Of a stretch of DNA of 64,000 bases, positions 16,853 through 24,982 are shown piece by piece; within the stretch, counting starts at the first letter, position 1; every line of letters starts with the position of its first letter. A program made the translations under genes and the position numbers. The notes under the pieces are model-generated. The model saw nothing but the letters and a program-made list of their open reading frames with translations. It did not search any database and was not told where the DNA came from. The stretch lies in contig NZ_JBHUOQ010000001.1 of NCBI RefSeq assembly GCF_042686195.1, positions 744,001 to 808,000 on the forward strand. Direction: 5' to 3'. The DNA is from Corticicoccus populi (lineage in GTDB: Bacteria; Bacillota; Bacilli; Staphylococcales; Salinicoccaceae).

Positions 16853-18615
16853 TGGCTGAACAATTGGAAAAAGTAGATGTTGTTGTTGTCGGCATGGGCT
16901 GGGCAGGCGGTGTTGTAAGTGCCGAACTCGCTAAAGCAGGCAGAAGTGTTGTTGCATTAGAAAAAGGAAACAGTAAAACAAGAAGTGATTTTATAGGTGT
17001 TAAAGACGAGCTCCGTTTTGATAACCGTTATCATATTATGCAGAGTCTGGCGAATGATACAGTCACTTCCCGAAATGAGATTGATGAGACTGCACTTCCA
17101 ATCAGAACACCCGGAGAGATGCAGCTCGGTATTGATGTCGGCGGTGCCAGTCTGCACTGGGCCGGAGCAACATACCGGTACTGGCCGTACGATTTTGAGA
17201 TCCGCAGCCAGACCATTGAACGGTACGGTGAGGATAAAATCCCTGATGATATGAACCTTCAGGACTGGGGTATTACATATGAAGAGATGGAACCTTATTA
17301 TGAAATGTGGGAAAATACCGCCGGAATCAGCGGTGAACAGGACCCGCTTGCACCTGAACGGGCTATGCCGTGGCCCAATCCGCCTATGAAAGAAACACCC
17401 TCTTTAAAATTATTTAAAGAAGCAACCGCAAACCTTGGACTGCATCCTTTTCAGCTTGCTGCAGGAAATATGACTCAAAACTATACCAATCCTGACGGAG
17501 AACAGTTGAATCAGTGTATGTACTGCTCGTTCTGTACGAGAGCAGGCTGTGACTTTGATGCGAAATCAGATCCGCTCGCAACTGTTGTGCCTACCGCGTT
17601 GCGACATGATAATTTTGAACTCCGGACACGCGCCAATGTAAGACGTGTATTGTATGATGAAGACAATAACCGTGCCACAGGAGTGATGTATACGGATGAA
17701 ACCACCGGTGAAGATTTTGAACAGCCGGCTGATGTTGTTGTACTTGCTGCATTCGCATTCACGAACAACCGTCTTCTGCTCCTTTCTGAAATTGGAGAAC
17801 CGTATGACCCTGAAACAAGAGAAGGTGTTATTGGAAGAAGCTTCAACGGTCAGTATAATCACGCATTTAACGGTGCCTCCGGTTACTTTGAGGATAAGCA
17901 GTTTAATTTATTTATGGGCGCCGGTGCACTGGGTGCTGTTGTAAATGACTATGCCGCAGATAACTTCGACCACTCCGACCTCGATTTCATCGGCGGCGGT
18001 GCAATTGAACTCAGACAGTACGGCTATGCAGCCATTTCAAGCAGTAACAATGCCCCGGGTGACACGCCAAACTGGGGTCAGGAATATAAAGAGCAGTCCT
18101 TAAAATATGCCTACCGTAAATTAACCATCTGGTATACCGCAACTGCGATGTCATACTGGCATAATTTTGTTGACCTTGACCCGACCTACGAAGATGAATA
18201 CGGTGACCCGCTTCTCCGTGTCACTTATAAATTCGGTGATAATGAAAGAAACATTGCTGCTTTTGGTATTGAGCGATGCCGTGAAATCATGGAGGAAATG
18301 GGCGCAGATATTGTAGAAGAAGGTTCTGTACCGGAAGAGTTCAACCATGTCTATTCAGGCGGTCACTACACAGGCGGTGTTGCCATGGGTGATGATCCTG
18401 AGACGTCCGCTGTCAACAGTTATCTTCAAATGTGGGATGTAGATAATTTGTTTGTTGTCGGCGGCTCAGCATTCCCTCAATTCGGAAGCCACCATCCGAC
18501 ACCAACCATCGGTGCACTTGCCTATCGTGCAGCTGAAGGTATTGAGATGTATCTTGAAGACGAAGGACAATTAGTTGAAGCAAATGCATCATCAAGAAAT
18601 CGTGCAAATGTTTAA
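16852..18615 (+). CDS. GMC family FAD-dependent oxidoreductase (copy 1)
   Basis: 587 residues. FAD-binding VVVVGMGWAGGVVSAELAKAG near the N-terminus, a GMC C-terminal domain with SHHPTPTIGALAYRAAEG near the active-site His region. A cysteine cluster C222-x2-C225-x2-C228-x4-C233 is present, like the region that binds a 3Fe-4S cluster in FAD-glucose dehydrogenases (inference). No own signal peptide, so it probably rides through Tat with subunit 3. Substrate probably a sugar, polyol or aldonate. The cytochrome c subunit of the proteobacterial enzymes is missing, so the electron acceptor is unknown. Confidence 0.87.
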   Translation: MAEQLEKVDVVVVGMGWAGGVVSAELAKAGRSVVALEKGNSKTRSDFIGVKDELRFDNRYHIMQSLANDTVTSRNEIDETALPIRTPGEMQLGIDVGGASLHWAGATYRYWPYDFEIRSQTIERYGEDKIPDDMNLQDWGITYEEMEPYYEMWENTAGISGEQDPLAPERAMPWPNPPMKETPSLKLFKEATANLGLHPFQLAAGNMTQNYTNPDGEQLNQCMYCSFCTRAGCDFDAKSDPLATVVPTALRHDNFELRTRANVRRVLYDEDNNRATGVMYTDETTGEDFEQPADVVVLAAFAFTNNRLLLLSEIGEPYDPETREGVIGRSFNGQYNHAFNGASGYFEDKQFNLFMGAGALGAVVNDYAADNFDHSDLDFIGGGAIELRQYGYAAISSSNNAPGDTPNWGQEYKEQSLKYAYRKLTIWYTATAMSYWHNFVDLDPTYEDEYGDPLLRVTYKFGDNERNIAAFGIERCREIMEEMGADIVEEGSVPEEFNHVYSGGHYTGGVAMGDDPETSAVNSYLQMWDVDNLFVVGGSAFPQFGSHHPTPTIGALAYRAAEGIEMYLEDEGQLVEANASSRNRANV

Positions 18616-18642
18616 ATATCAGTAATATAACATATGCTTTCT

Positions 18643-18695
18643 AACGCCCTGTAAGTGTGACAGTAATAACTGCTTCAGCACTTTCAGGGTGTTTA
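18643..18695 (+). terminator. Hairpin after copy 1 of the GMC module
   Basis: CGCCCTGTAAGTG pairs with GCACTTTCAGGGTG across a roughly 20-nt loop. The downstream T-run is weak (TTTAAAAT), so termination is only possible. The rest of the 18616-18952 gap holds the copy 2 promoter and nothing else I could support. Confidence 0.45.
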
Positions 18696-18952
18696 AAATA
18701 TTAACAGCAATAACTTATCCTTAAAAATAATTCATAAAACCTTATTTCCATTTTTTTATTTCATTATGAAATGTAACAATACTCCAAAGACTGCCCATAA
18801 CTTTTTATTATCTGCTGATATTTAATTATTTCAAATATTTATTTTTTCTATTCATTTAGTCAATATCATTAAATTTACAGATGATTGACATATTTCCGAA
18901 AACATATACCATTAAATTATATAATCTACCAATTTTTGAAAGGAGTAATATT

Positions 18953-19720
18953 ATGTCTTCTGATAATCAAAAATTTTCAAGGCGTGACTTTTTAAAAACA
19001 ACCGGTGCAGCGACCGGTGGAATTATAGGCGGGTCTTTACTCGGCGGCTTTGTGGGCTTCAAAATGGACAGTACTGACCTGCCGACAGAGGAAGCAAATG
19101 AAACTGCTTCTGAAACTGCCGAAGACATGAACATGGAAGCACGTACATTTTTCAGCCGCAGTGAAGACTTCAGAACGCTCGCTGCAGCTGTAGAAAGAAT
19201 CTACCCCGAAGATGATAACGGTCCCGGCGCTGTTGAACTCGGCGTCCCCTACTTCATTGACAGGCAGCTGAACGGGCAGTGGGGCTCAAACAGTGACGAC
19301 TATATGCAGGGTCCGTTTAATCCAGCTGCTTCTGAAACCCATGGTATTCAGGAAAGAATGAACCGTGGTGAGATGTTCTTAGCAGGCGTCAGACGTATTC
19401 AAGAGATTAGTATGGATGAACATGATGCGGAATTCACAAGTCTCGACGGCGGTCAGCAGGATGATATTCTCCGAAGCTTTGAAGCCGGTGATGTTGAAAT
19501 CAAAGGTATGCGTTCAGAGTCATTTTTTGAGTTATTGAAAGAAACGACTATAGAAGGTGTTTATTCAGACCCCGTATACGGCGGCAATAAAGATATGATG
19601 GGCTGGAAGATGATTGAATACCCAGGTCCCCGTATGGGCTGGCTGAGTGAAGTACTGACAGATGAGTTTATGACATTGGAACCCCAAAATTTAAGAGACT
19701 ATCAGGGTGGTGGCGTATAA
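18953..19720 (+). CDS. Tat-exported gluconate 2-dehydrogenase subunit 3-like protein (copy 2)
   Basis: 255 residues, paralogue of the gene at 16070, with the identical FSRRDFLKTTGAATGG Tat motif and the same subunit-3 core. The linker after the signal is shorter and differs. Start chosen at 18953 (MSSDNQKFSRRD) after AAAGGAGT; an upstream ATG at 18881 lies in the promoter. The next gene starts directly after its stop. Confidence 0.87.
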   Translation: MSSDNQKFSRRDFLKTTGAATGGIIGGSLLGGFVGFKMDSTDLPTEEANETASETAEDMNMEARTFFSRSEDFRTLAAAVERIYPEDDNGPGAVELGVPYFIDRQLNGQWGSNSDDYMQGPFNPAASETHGIQERMNRGEMFLAGVRRIQEISMDEHDAEFTSLDGGQQDDILRSFEAGDVEIKGMRSESFFELLKETTIEGVYSDPVYGGNKDMMGWKMIEYPGPRMGWLSEVLTDEFMTLEPQNLRDYQGGGV

Positions 19721-21484
19721 ATGGCTGAAGAACTGGACAGAGTGGAAGTTGTTGTTGTAGGTACAGGCTGGGCCGGCGGTATTGTCAGTGCAGAACTCGC
19801 TAAATCAGGAAGGAACGTTCTTGCACTGGAACGCGGCAGCAGGAAAGACCGTGAAGATTATGTCGGTGTTAAAGATGAACTGCGGTTTGACAACAGATTT
19901 GAAATGATGCAGAAATTATCAAGCGAGACTGTAACATCCAGAGTTGAACTTGATGACACAGCACTGCCAATCAGATCTAAAAAAGAGATGCAGATGGGAA
20001 CTGATCTCGGCGGCGGCAGTGTACACTGGGCCGGGGCAACATACAGATACTGGCCCTATGACTTTGAATCATACAGTCAGACAGTTGAACGTTACGGTGA
20101 AGATAAAATCCCGGATGATATGACTTTGCAGGACTGGGGTATTACTTATGAGGAAATGGAACCTTATTACGAGAAATGGGAGTATACTGCCGGAATTTCC
20201 GGAGAACAGGATCCGCTCGCGCCTAAACGCGCAGCTCCCTGGCCGAATCCTCCCCTTGGCGAAACACCGGGATTAAAATTATTTAAAGAATCAGCAGAAA
20301 GTCTCGGGCTTCATCCATTTCAGCTCGCTGCTGGAAATTTATCGCAAAACTATGAAAACCCTGACGGTGAAACACTGAACCAGTGTATGTACTGTTCGTT
20401 CTGTACTAGAGCCGGGTGTGATTTTGATGCGAAATCAGATCCGCTCGCAACAGTCATTCCGACTGCTTTAAGACATGATAATTTCGAACTCAGAACCAAT
20501 GCGTATGTCCGCCGTGTACTATATGATGAGGAAACAGAACGTGCCACCGGTGTATTGTATGTAGACGAAACAACAGGTGAAGAATTTGAACAGCCGGCGG
20601 ATGTCGTTGTTCTGGCAGCCTTTGTATTCTCGAATAACCGCCTCCTGATGTTATCAGATATTGGAGAACAGTATAATCCGGAGGAACGGGAAGGTGTTAT
20701 CGGACGGAATTTTACCGGTGAATTTTCATTTTCACATATCGGTACTAAGGGATTCTTCGAAGATAAAAAATTCAACCTCTACATGGGGGCTGGTGCACTC
20801 GGTGCTGTCGTCAATGATTATGCAGCTGACAACTTTGATCACACCGACCTCGATTTTCTCGGCGGCGGTGCGATTGAACTGAGACAGTACGGCTACGCCG
20901 CGCTCGCAAGCAGTGATAATGTTCCAGGTGATACACCTGAATGGGGACAGGAATATAAAGCACAGTCTTTAAAATATGCCTACCGGACACTTGAAATCTG
21001 GTACACTGGAGCGGCAATGCCATACTGGCACAATTATTTAGACCTTGACCCGACATATGTTGATGAGTACGGTGACCCCCTCCTCCGTGTCACATATAAA
21101 TATACAGACCAGGAAAGAAATATTGCAGAATTCGGTGTCGCGAGATGTCATGAACTGATGGAAGCTATGGGTGCTGATATTATTGAAGATGATCCCATTC
21201 CGGATGAATTTGACCATGTATACTCAGGCGGCGGTTATGTCGGCGGTGTTGCCATGGGAGATGATCCTGAAACATCTGCGGTCAATAATTATCTGCAGAT
21301 GTGGGATGTAGAGAACCTGTTTGTTGTCGGCGGTTCTGCTTTTCCCCACCGGGGCAGTCACTATCCGACTCCAACCATCGCAGCTCTCGGTTACCGGGCT
21401 GCTGAAGGAATAGAAATGTATCTGGTAGATGAAGGGCCGCTCGCCGAAGCCAATACACGCTCCAGAAATCGTGCCAACGTATAA
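19721..21484 (+). CDS. GMC family FAD-dependent oxidoreductase (copy 2)
   Basis: 587 residues, same length as copy 1 and alignable end to end. FAD motif VVVVGTGWAGGIVSAELAKSG, the same CMYCSFCTRAGC cluster, and SHYPTPTIAALGYRAAEG at the C-terminus. One change near the catalytic end is HRGSHYPT in place of QFGSHHPT, which could shift substrate choice. Forms a module with the Tat subunit just upstream. Confidence 0.87.
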   Translation: MAEELDRVEVVVVGTGWAGGIVSAELAKSGRNVLALERGSRKDREDYVGVKDELRFDNRFEMMQKLSSETVTSRVELDDTALPIRSKKEMQMGTDLGGGSVHWAGATYRYWPYDFESYSQTVERYGEDKIPDDMTLQDWGITYEEMEPYYEKWEYTAGISGEQDPLAPKRAAPWPNPPLGETPGLKLFKESAESLGLHPFQLAAGNLSQNYENPDGETLNQCMYCSFCTRAGCDFDAKSDPLATVIPTALRHDNFELRTNAYVRRVLYDEETERATGVLYVDETTGEEFEQPADVVVLAAFVFSNNRLLMLSDIGEQYNPEEREGVIGRNFTGEFSFSHIGTKGFFEDKKFNLYMGAGALGAVVNDYAADNFDHTDLDFLGGGAIELRQYGYAALASSDNVPGDTPEWGQEYKAQSLKYAYRTLEIWYTGAAMPYWHNYLDLDPTYVDEYGDPLLRVTYKYTDQERNIAEFGVARCHELMEAMGADIIEDDPIPDEFDHVYSGGGYVGGVAMGDDPETSAVNNYLQMWDVENLFVVGGSAFPHRGSHYPTPTIAALGYRAAEGIEMYLVDEGPLAEANTRSRNRANV

Positions 21485-21503
21485 AATTATACCGTTTCAT
21501 ACT

Positions 21504-21535
21504 AAAAGTCCGCATAAATACTGCGGACTTTTTTT
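21504..21535 (+). terminator. Intrinsic terminator after the second GMC module
   Basis: AAAGTCCGCA, 7-nt loop, TGCGGACTTTTTTT: a 10-bp stem with a long T tail. Confidence 0.9.
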
Positions 21536-21546
21536 GAATCAGAATA

Positions 21547-21729
21547 CTATATATATCCATCATCAAATACAAAGTATAAAAGTGTAAAATACACAAACAC
21601 TGAGACAGGTGTCGTAAATATAAATAACAGTCTCACTAAAATCGAAGGAATATTAAATTTCTCTGCGACTGCACCGGAGACACCGTAAAATATTCTGTCA
21701 TCAGATGATGTTTTTATTTTACCGGCCAC
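21547..21729 (-). CDS. PspC domain membrane protein
   Basis: 60 residues: conserved PspC opening (DDRIFYGVSGAVAEKFNIPSILVRLLFIF) then a membrane helix. The GTG start at 21729 has AGGAGGGGAG upstream. PspC-type proteins sit in the membrane and take part in envelope-stress signalling. Monocistronic. Confidence 0.88.
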   Translation of the reverse strand: MAGKIKTSSDDRIFYGVSGAVAEKFNIPSILVRLLFIFTTPVSVFVYFTLLYFVFDDGYI

Positions 21730-21853
21730 TGTTCTCCCCTCCTGTATTTATAATTATTACTAAATTTTCCCTTATTACTCATTCACTAAACCATTGTTGA
21801 CAAAAGCCACAATAAAGATAAAATAAAATTATTCTTATTATTTGGAGCCTGTG

Positions 21854-22276
21854 ATGAAGAAAAATGAAGTTGATGCAATCAGAGCGTTTAACAGAGAATA
21901 CATTTTAATACTCGGTATTTTAAACAATAATATGAAAGACTTGGACTTCTCCTTGACCGAAGGACGGGTGTTGTTTGAAATTAATGCGGGAGAAAATATT
22001 ATTGCCAATCAACTGGCTGTTAAACTGCAGCTCGACAGAAGCTATCTTAATCGTTTAATCAATAGGCTGTCGCATCTCAATTTAATTGAAAAAAAGAATT
22101 CCGAATCAGATCACAGAATTAAAATTCTAAACTTAACCGGTAAAGGGCATTCTGTCTTAAAAGAAATAAATTTGCAGAACGAAAAAATGACCGAAGAAAT
22201 TTTTTCAAAATTTTCTCAGAATGAACTGCACGATATTATTCAAACAATGCATTTAATCACAAATAGACTGTTGTGA
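21854..22276 (+). CDS. MarR family transcriptional regulator
   Basis: 140 residues with a winged helix (NQLAVKLQLDRSYLNRLINRLSHLNLIEKKNSESDHRIKILNLTGKG) typical of MarR. Start ATG at 21854 with TTGGAG upstream. The following acetyltransferase starts 30 bases after its stop and is probably its target or co-transcribed partner. Confidence 0.87.
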   Translation: MKKNEVDAIRAFNREYILILGILNNNMKDLDFSLTEGRVLFEINAGENIIANQLAVKLQLDRSYLNRLINRLSHLNLIEKKNSESDHRIKILNLTGKGHSVLKEINLQNEKMTEEIFSKFSQNELHDIIQTMHLITNRLL

Positions 22277-22306
22277 ATACACTCAGTAAATAAGGAGAAT
22301 ACATTT

Positions 22307-22801
22307 ATGAAACCATCATTTTTTATTGCACAGGAAACAGATCTGCCGGAAATTGTACGCATTTATAACCAGACTGTTTATACACGTCAATCTACTGCGG
22401 ACCTTGAGCCGGTCAGTGTGGATGACAGACGCGAATGGTTCTTTCAGCATAATGAAGACCGCCGTCCACTCTGGATTATAAAACTCGGGGATAACATTGT
22501 CGGCTGGATCAGCTTGACTGACTTTTACGGAAGGATTGCCTACAGCAAAACAGCTGAAGTCAGCATCTATATTGATGAAAACTACAGGGGTAGACAGCTC
22601 GGTGTGAAAGCACTGGATTTTGTTGAATCATGTGTGAAAGATTTTAATATTGAAACAGTTCTCGCGTTTATATTCGGCCATAATCTGCCGAGCATATCAT
22701 TATTTAAAAAATTCGGTTATGTGTCATGGGCACATCTTCCGGAGGTTGCAGAAATGGACGGGATAAAAAGAGATTTAGTGATACTCGGGAAAAAATATTA
22801 A
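22307..22801 (+). CDS. GNAT acetyltransferase, phosphinothricin-acetyltransferase-like
   Basis: 164 residues: IYNQTVYTRQSTADLEPVSVDDRREWFFQH is typical of the Pat/YncA group, with VSIYIDENYRGRQLGVKALDFV as the acetyl-CoA site. AAGGAGAA precedes the ATG. Sits behind marR-type gene. Such enzymes acetylate small toxic amines or amino-acid analogues; the substrate is not known. Confidence 0.85.
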   Translation: MKPSFFIAQETDLPEIVRIYNQTVYTRQSTADLEPVSVDDRREWFFQHNEDRRPLWIIKLGDNIVGWISLTDFYGRIAYSKTAEVSIYIDENYRGRQLGVKALDFVESCVKDFNIETVLAFIFGHNLPSISLFKKFGYVSWAHLPEVAEMDGIKRDLVILGKKY

Positions 22802-22935
22802 TCGTCTGTACTAAAATATAATCTTTTCATTTTATTAAATATCGGAAATTATTTATCGAAAAACAATATATATTTATTGTTTATTACAATTAATCATGGT
22901 AATATTATCTTCAAATAAAAAAGGAGATAATTCAA

Positions 22936-23400
22936 ATGACGAAAACCATATTTTTAAGAATCACCTTGTGGATGATTGTCGGTGTAGCACTGTTATTCAG
23001 TACACTTCTCGGAGTTCAAATCATCACTGCTGAAAACCAGTTACTTATCGAAATGTATATTGCAGCTGCTGTTTTCTGGATTGATGTCCTGCTCGCTATA
23101 TGGATTGCTTTAATATTGCACAAAATGCTCCGTCTGATTGACAAAAAAGAAATCTTTACAGAAACGACATTGCACTTGCTCCATACTATTCAAAAATTAA
23201 CACTTTCAATTTCAATCGTTTCTATCGGCTTAATGCCGCTTTTTGTTAAAGCTGCACATCTGGATGACGCTCCGGGACTCGTCCTGTTTGGACTCGGTAT
23301 TCTGTCCATACCATTTGCTGTGTTTGTATTTGTTTCTGTTCTTAAGGAACTGATGCATCAGGCGGTTAACATCCAAAAAGAAAATGAGCTAACAATATAG
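22936..23400 (+). CDS. DUF2975 membrane protein
   Basis: 154 residues, four hydrophobic segments (about 8-30, 45-65, 95-115, 120-142). It is followed after 13 bases by a short Cro/C1-type HTH gene, the usual partner of DUF2975 proteins (YoaS-YozG arrangement). A promoter TTGTTT, 17 bp, TAATAT lies just upstream. Function unknown. Confidence 0.82.
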   Translation: MTKTIFLRITLWMIVGVALLFSTLLGVQIITAENQLLIEMYIAAAVFWIDVLLAIWIALILHKMLRLIDKKEIFTETTLHLLHTIQKLTLSISIVSIGLMPLFVKAAHLDDAPGLVLFGLGILSIPFAVFVFVSVLKELMHQAVNIQKENELTI

Positions 23401-23413
23401 TGAGGGGAAAAAT

Positions 23414-23623
23414 ATGAAAATTATTGTGAACCTTGATGTCGTACTTGCTCAGAGGAAAATGAGCATGACTGAACTTGCCAGTGAAGTCGGCGTTACTATG
23501 GCAAATCTGTCAGTACTTAAAAATAATAAAGCAAAAGCCATTCGTTTTTCAACATTGGAAAAGATATGTGAAGTTTTAGACTGTCAGCCGGGGGATATCC
23601 TTGAATATCGTGCCGGTGACTGA
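23414..23623 (+). CDS. Short Cro/C1-type helix-turn-helix regulator (YozG-like)
   Basis: 69 residues, almost only an HTH (MTELASEVGVTMANLSVLKNNKAKAIRFSTLEKICEVLDCQPGDIL). GAGGGG ribosome site. Partner of the DUF2975 gene upstream and probably its repressor. Confidence 0.88.
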   Translation: MKIIVNLDVVLAQRKMSMTELASEVGVTMANLSVLKNNKAKAIRFSTLEKICEVLDCQPGDILEYRAGD

Positions 23624-23631
23624 TTACACGC

Positions 23632-23681
23632 ATTAAAGATATAAAGAAGACAGCCGCGGCTGTCTTCTTTATATCTTTAAT
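23632..23681. terminator. 50-bp perfect palindrome, bidirectional terminator
   Basis: Two perfect 25-base arms meet without a spacer between 23656 and 23657 (centre CAGCCG/CGGCTG, outer parts AT-rich with A and T tracts). It lies between convergent genes and includes the last codons and stop of the DUF4256 gene. Confidence 0.85.
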
Positions 23682-24217
23682 CTGCCTCTGAATCCACGTG
23701 CACCGTAATATGAGTCTGCCCCGTTATGATATAAAAATACCGTATCATAGCGCCGGTCACAGAATAAAGCGCCGCCGAGACTCCGGACATCATCAGTGGT
23801 CAGCACCCAGCTGGATGTTTTCAAATCAAACGGTTCAATTGACTGAAGCTCACGGTATTCACTTTCTGTTAATAGTTCCACACCGATTTCACGGGCAAGG
23901 TCAACCGCAGAGTTGGCAGGCTTATGCTTTTTCCGCGCCTCAAGTGCCGCCCTGTCGTAACATATGCTCCGTCTACCTTTCGGACTCTCCTTCGAGAAAT
24001 CTGCGAATACAAGATTTTCCCCGAGAAATACCACATCCGGTTCTCCACCAGTAATATCCATATTATAAAGTACACACAGCTGATTATCATTCAGCTTATT
24101 CTGAACATCCGTCCATTCAACACCTTCGTGACGCGCTGTATGTGTTTCAAAACGTGACTTCAGCTGATTCAGTAAAGTATCTTTTTCTTCTTCTGACAAT
24201 GCCTGTTTTAATTCCAT
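23669..24217 (-). CDS. DUF4256 family protein
   Basis: 182 residues with the family landmarks GVEWTDVQNKL, GGEPDVVF, FADFSKESPKGRRSICYDR, TSSWVLTTDDVRSLGGALFCDRRYDTVFLYHNGADSYYGARGFRG. Cytosolic, function unknown. ATG at 24217 with AGGTGTGG upstream. Its last codons lie in the terminator palindrome. Confidence 0.85.
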   Translation of the reverse strand: MELKQALSEEEKDTLLNQLKSRFETHTARHEGVEWTDVQNKLNDNQLCVLYNMDITGGEPDVVFLGENLVFADFSKESPKGRRSICYDRAALEARKKHKPANSAVDLAREIGVELLTESEYRELQSIEPFDLKTSSWVLTTDDVRSLGGALFCDRRYDTVFLYHNGADSYYGARGFRGRLKI

Positions 24218-24283
24218 CAATCATCCACACCTTTCAAGATAAGTATATAAAATCCTTACAGGAAATACTACTGTATTAAGTTC

Positions 24284-24766
24284 TCAGCTGTTCACACGAT
24301 CTAAAGCATTTAATATCAGTTCGGTTGACGCAGTGTTCGCAGGATTAATTTTTCTTCTTAGATCCAATGATTTTTCTGCATAAAATCTGGAACGGCTGTA
24401 ATCACCCGTGTCAAAATACATCTTGGCCTGATGCTGGTACAAATATCCCTTCATCAAATCATTGTTATTCTCTTCACAGTGTTTTTCCGCCTGATGATAT
24501 ATACGTTCTGCGTAATTGAATTCTTCTCTCCAGTGATAAACTGCTGCTAACCTGATTAATGCCTAAGCATATTTCTCTGTTCCTTTACATCTCCCGGCAA
24601 ATAAAAGCCCAGAATCACGTGCTTCATCAAATCTTCCTGTCATTCTTAAAAAAGAAACCACTTCCGGATTATCTGAGTTTTCTTCACACCACTTTTCAGT
24701 ATACTTCTGATTAAGAATCAGCTCTCTCAAAGTATATTCATCAATTGTATATTCAGGATAATTCAC
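24284..24766 (-). pseudogene. TPR-like protein gene with an in-frame amber codon
   Basis: A GTG at 24766 after AGGAGAG starts MNYPEYTIDEYTLRELI and runs to a TAG at 24565-24563. The same frame then continues ALIRLAAVYHWREEFNYAERIYHQAEKHC and GYLYQHQAKMYFDTGDYSRSRFYAEKSL to a TGA at 24284. The second part shows two tetratricopeptide-like helices. Joining the parts with CAG (Gln) in place of TAG restores one continuous protein of about 160 residues (KYAQALIRLAAVY). Family role unknown. Confidence 0.7.
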
Positions 24767-24873
24767 TTCATCTCTCCTCAACCAGTCGTATTCATTTTAT
24801 TCTAATCGATATCACGTATTTTTGAAAACAGACTCTCAAATCATACCTTTAAAATGAAAATATTATAAAACAC

Positions 24874-24930
24874 TTGATATTTGTATTTACAAATCGTAAT
24901 ATTAAATTAAATCAATTTGTAAATGCAAAT
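24874..24930 (+). promoter_or_regulatory. MFS promoter with operator palindromes
   Basis: TTGATA (24874-24879), 17 bp, TAATAT (24897-24902). A perfect palindrome ATTTGTA-TT-TACAAAT fills the spacer (24879-24894) and a near copy ATTTGTAAATGCAAAT follows at 24915-24930, 36 bases further. This is the layout of a repressed promoter. Confidence 0.65.
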
Positions 24931-24982
24931 ATAAGATTTAAAAATACAAATTGATAATATTATGATTAAGGGGATGAAACAT

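Noticed and set aside
17511..17846. Long minus-strand ORF inside GMC copy 1 (and its equivalent at 20350-20775)
   Set aside because: It is an antisense shadow of the conserved flavoprotein; the similarity between both follows from the gene duplication. No ribosome site.
21282..21596. Minus-strand ORF across the end of GMC copy 2
   Set aside because: Shadow frame crossing the terminator; the PspC gene nearby is the real minus-strand gene.
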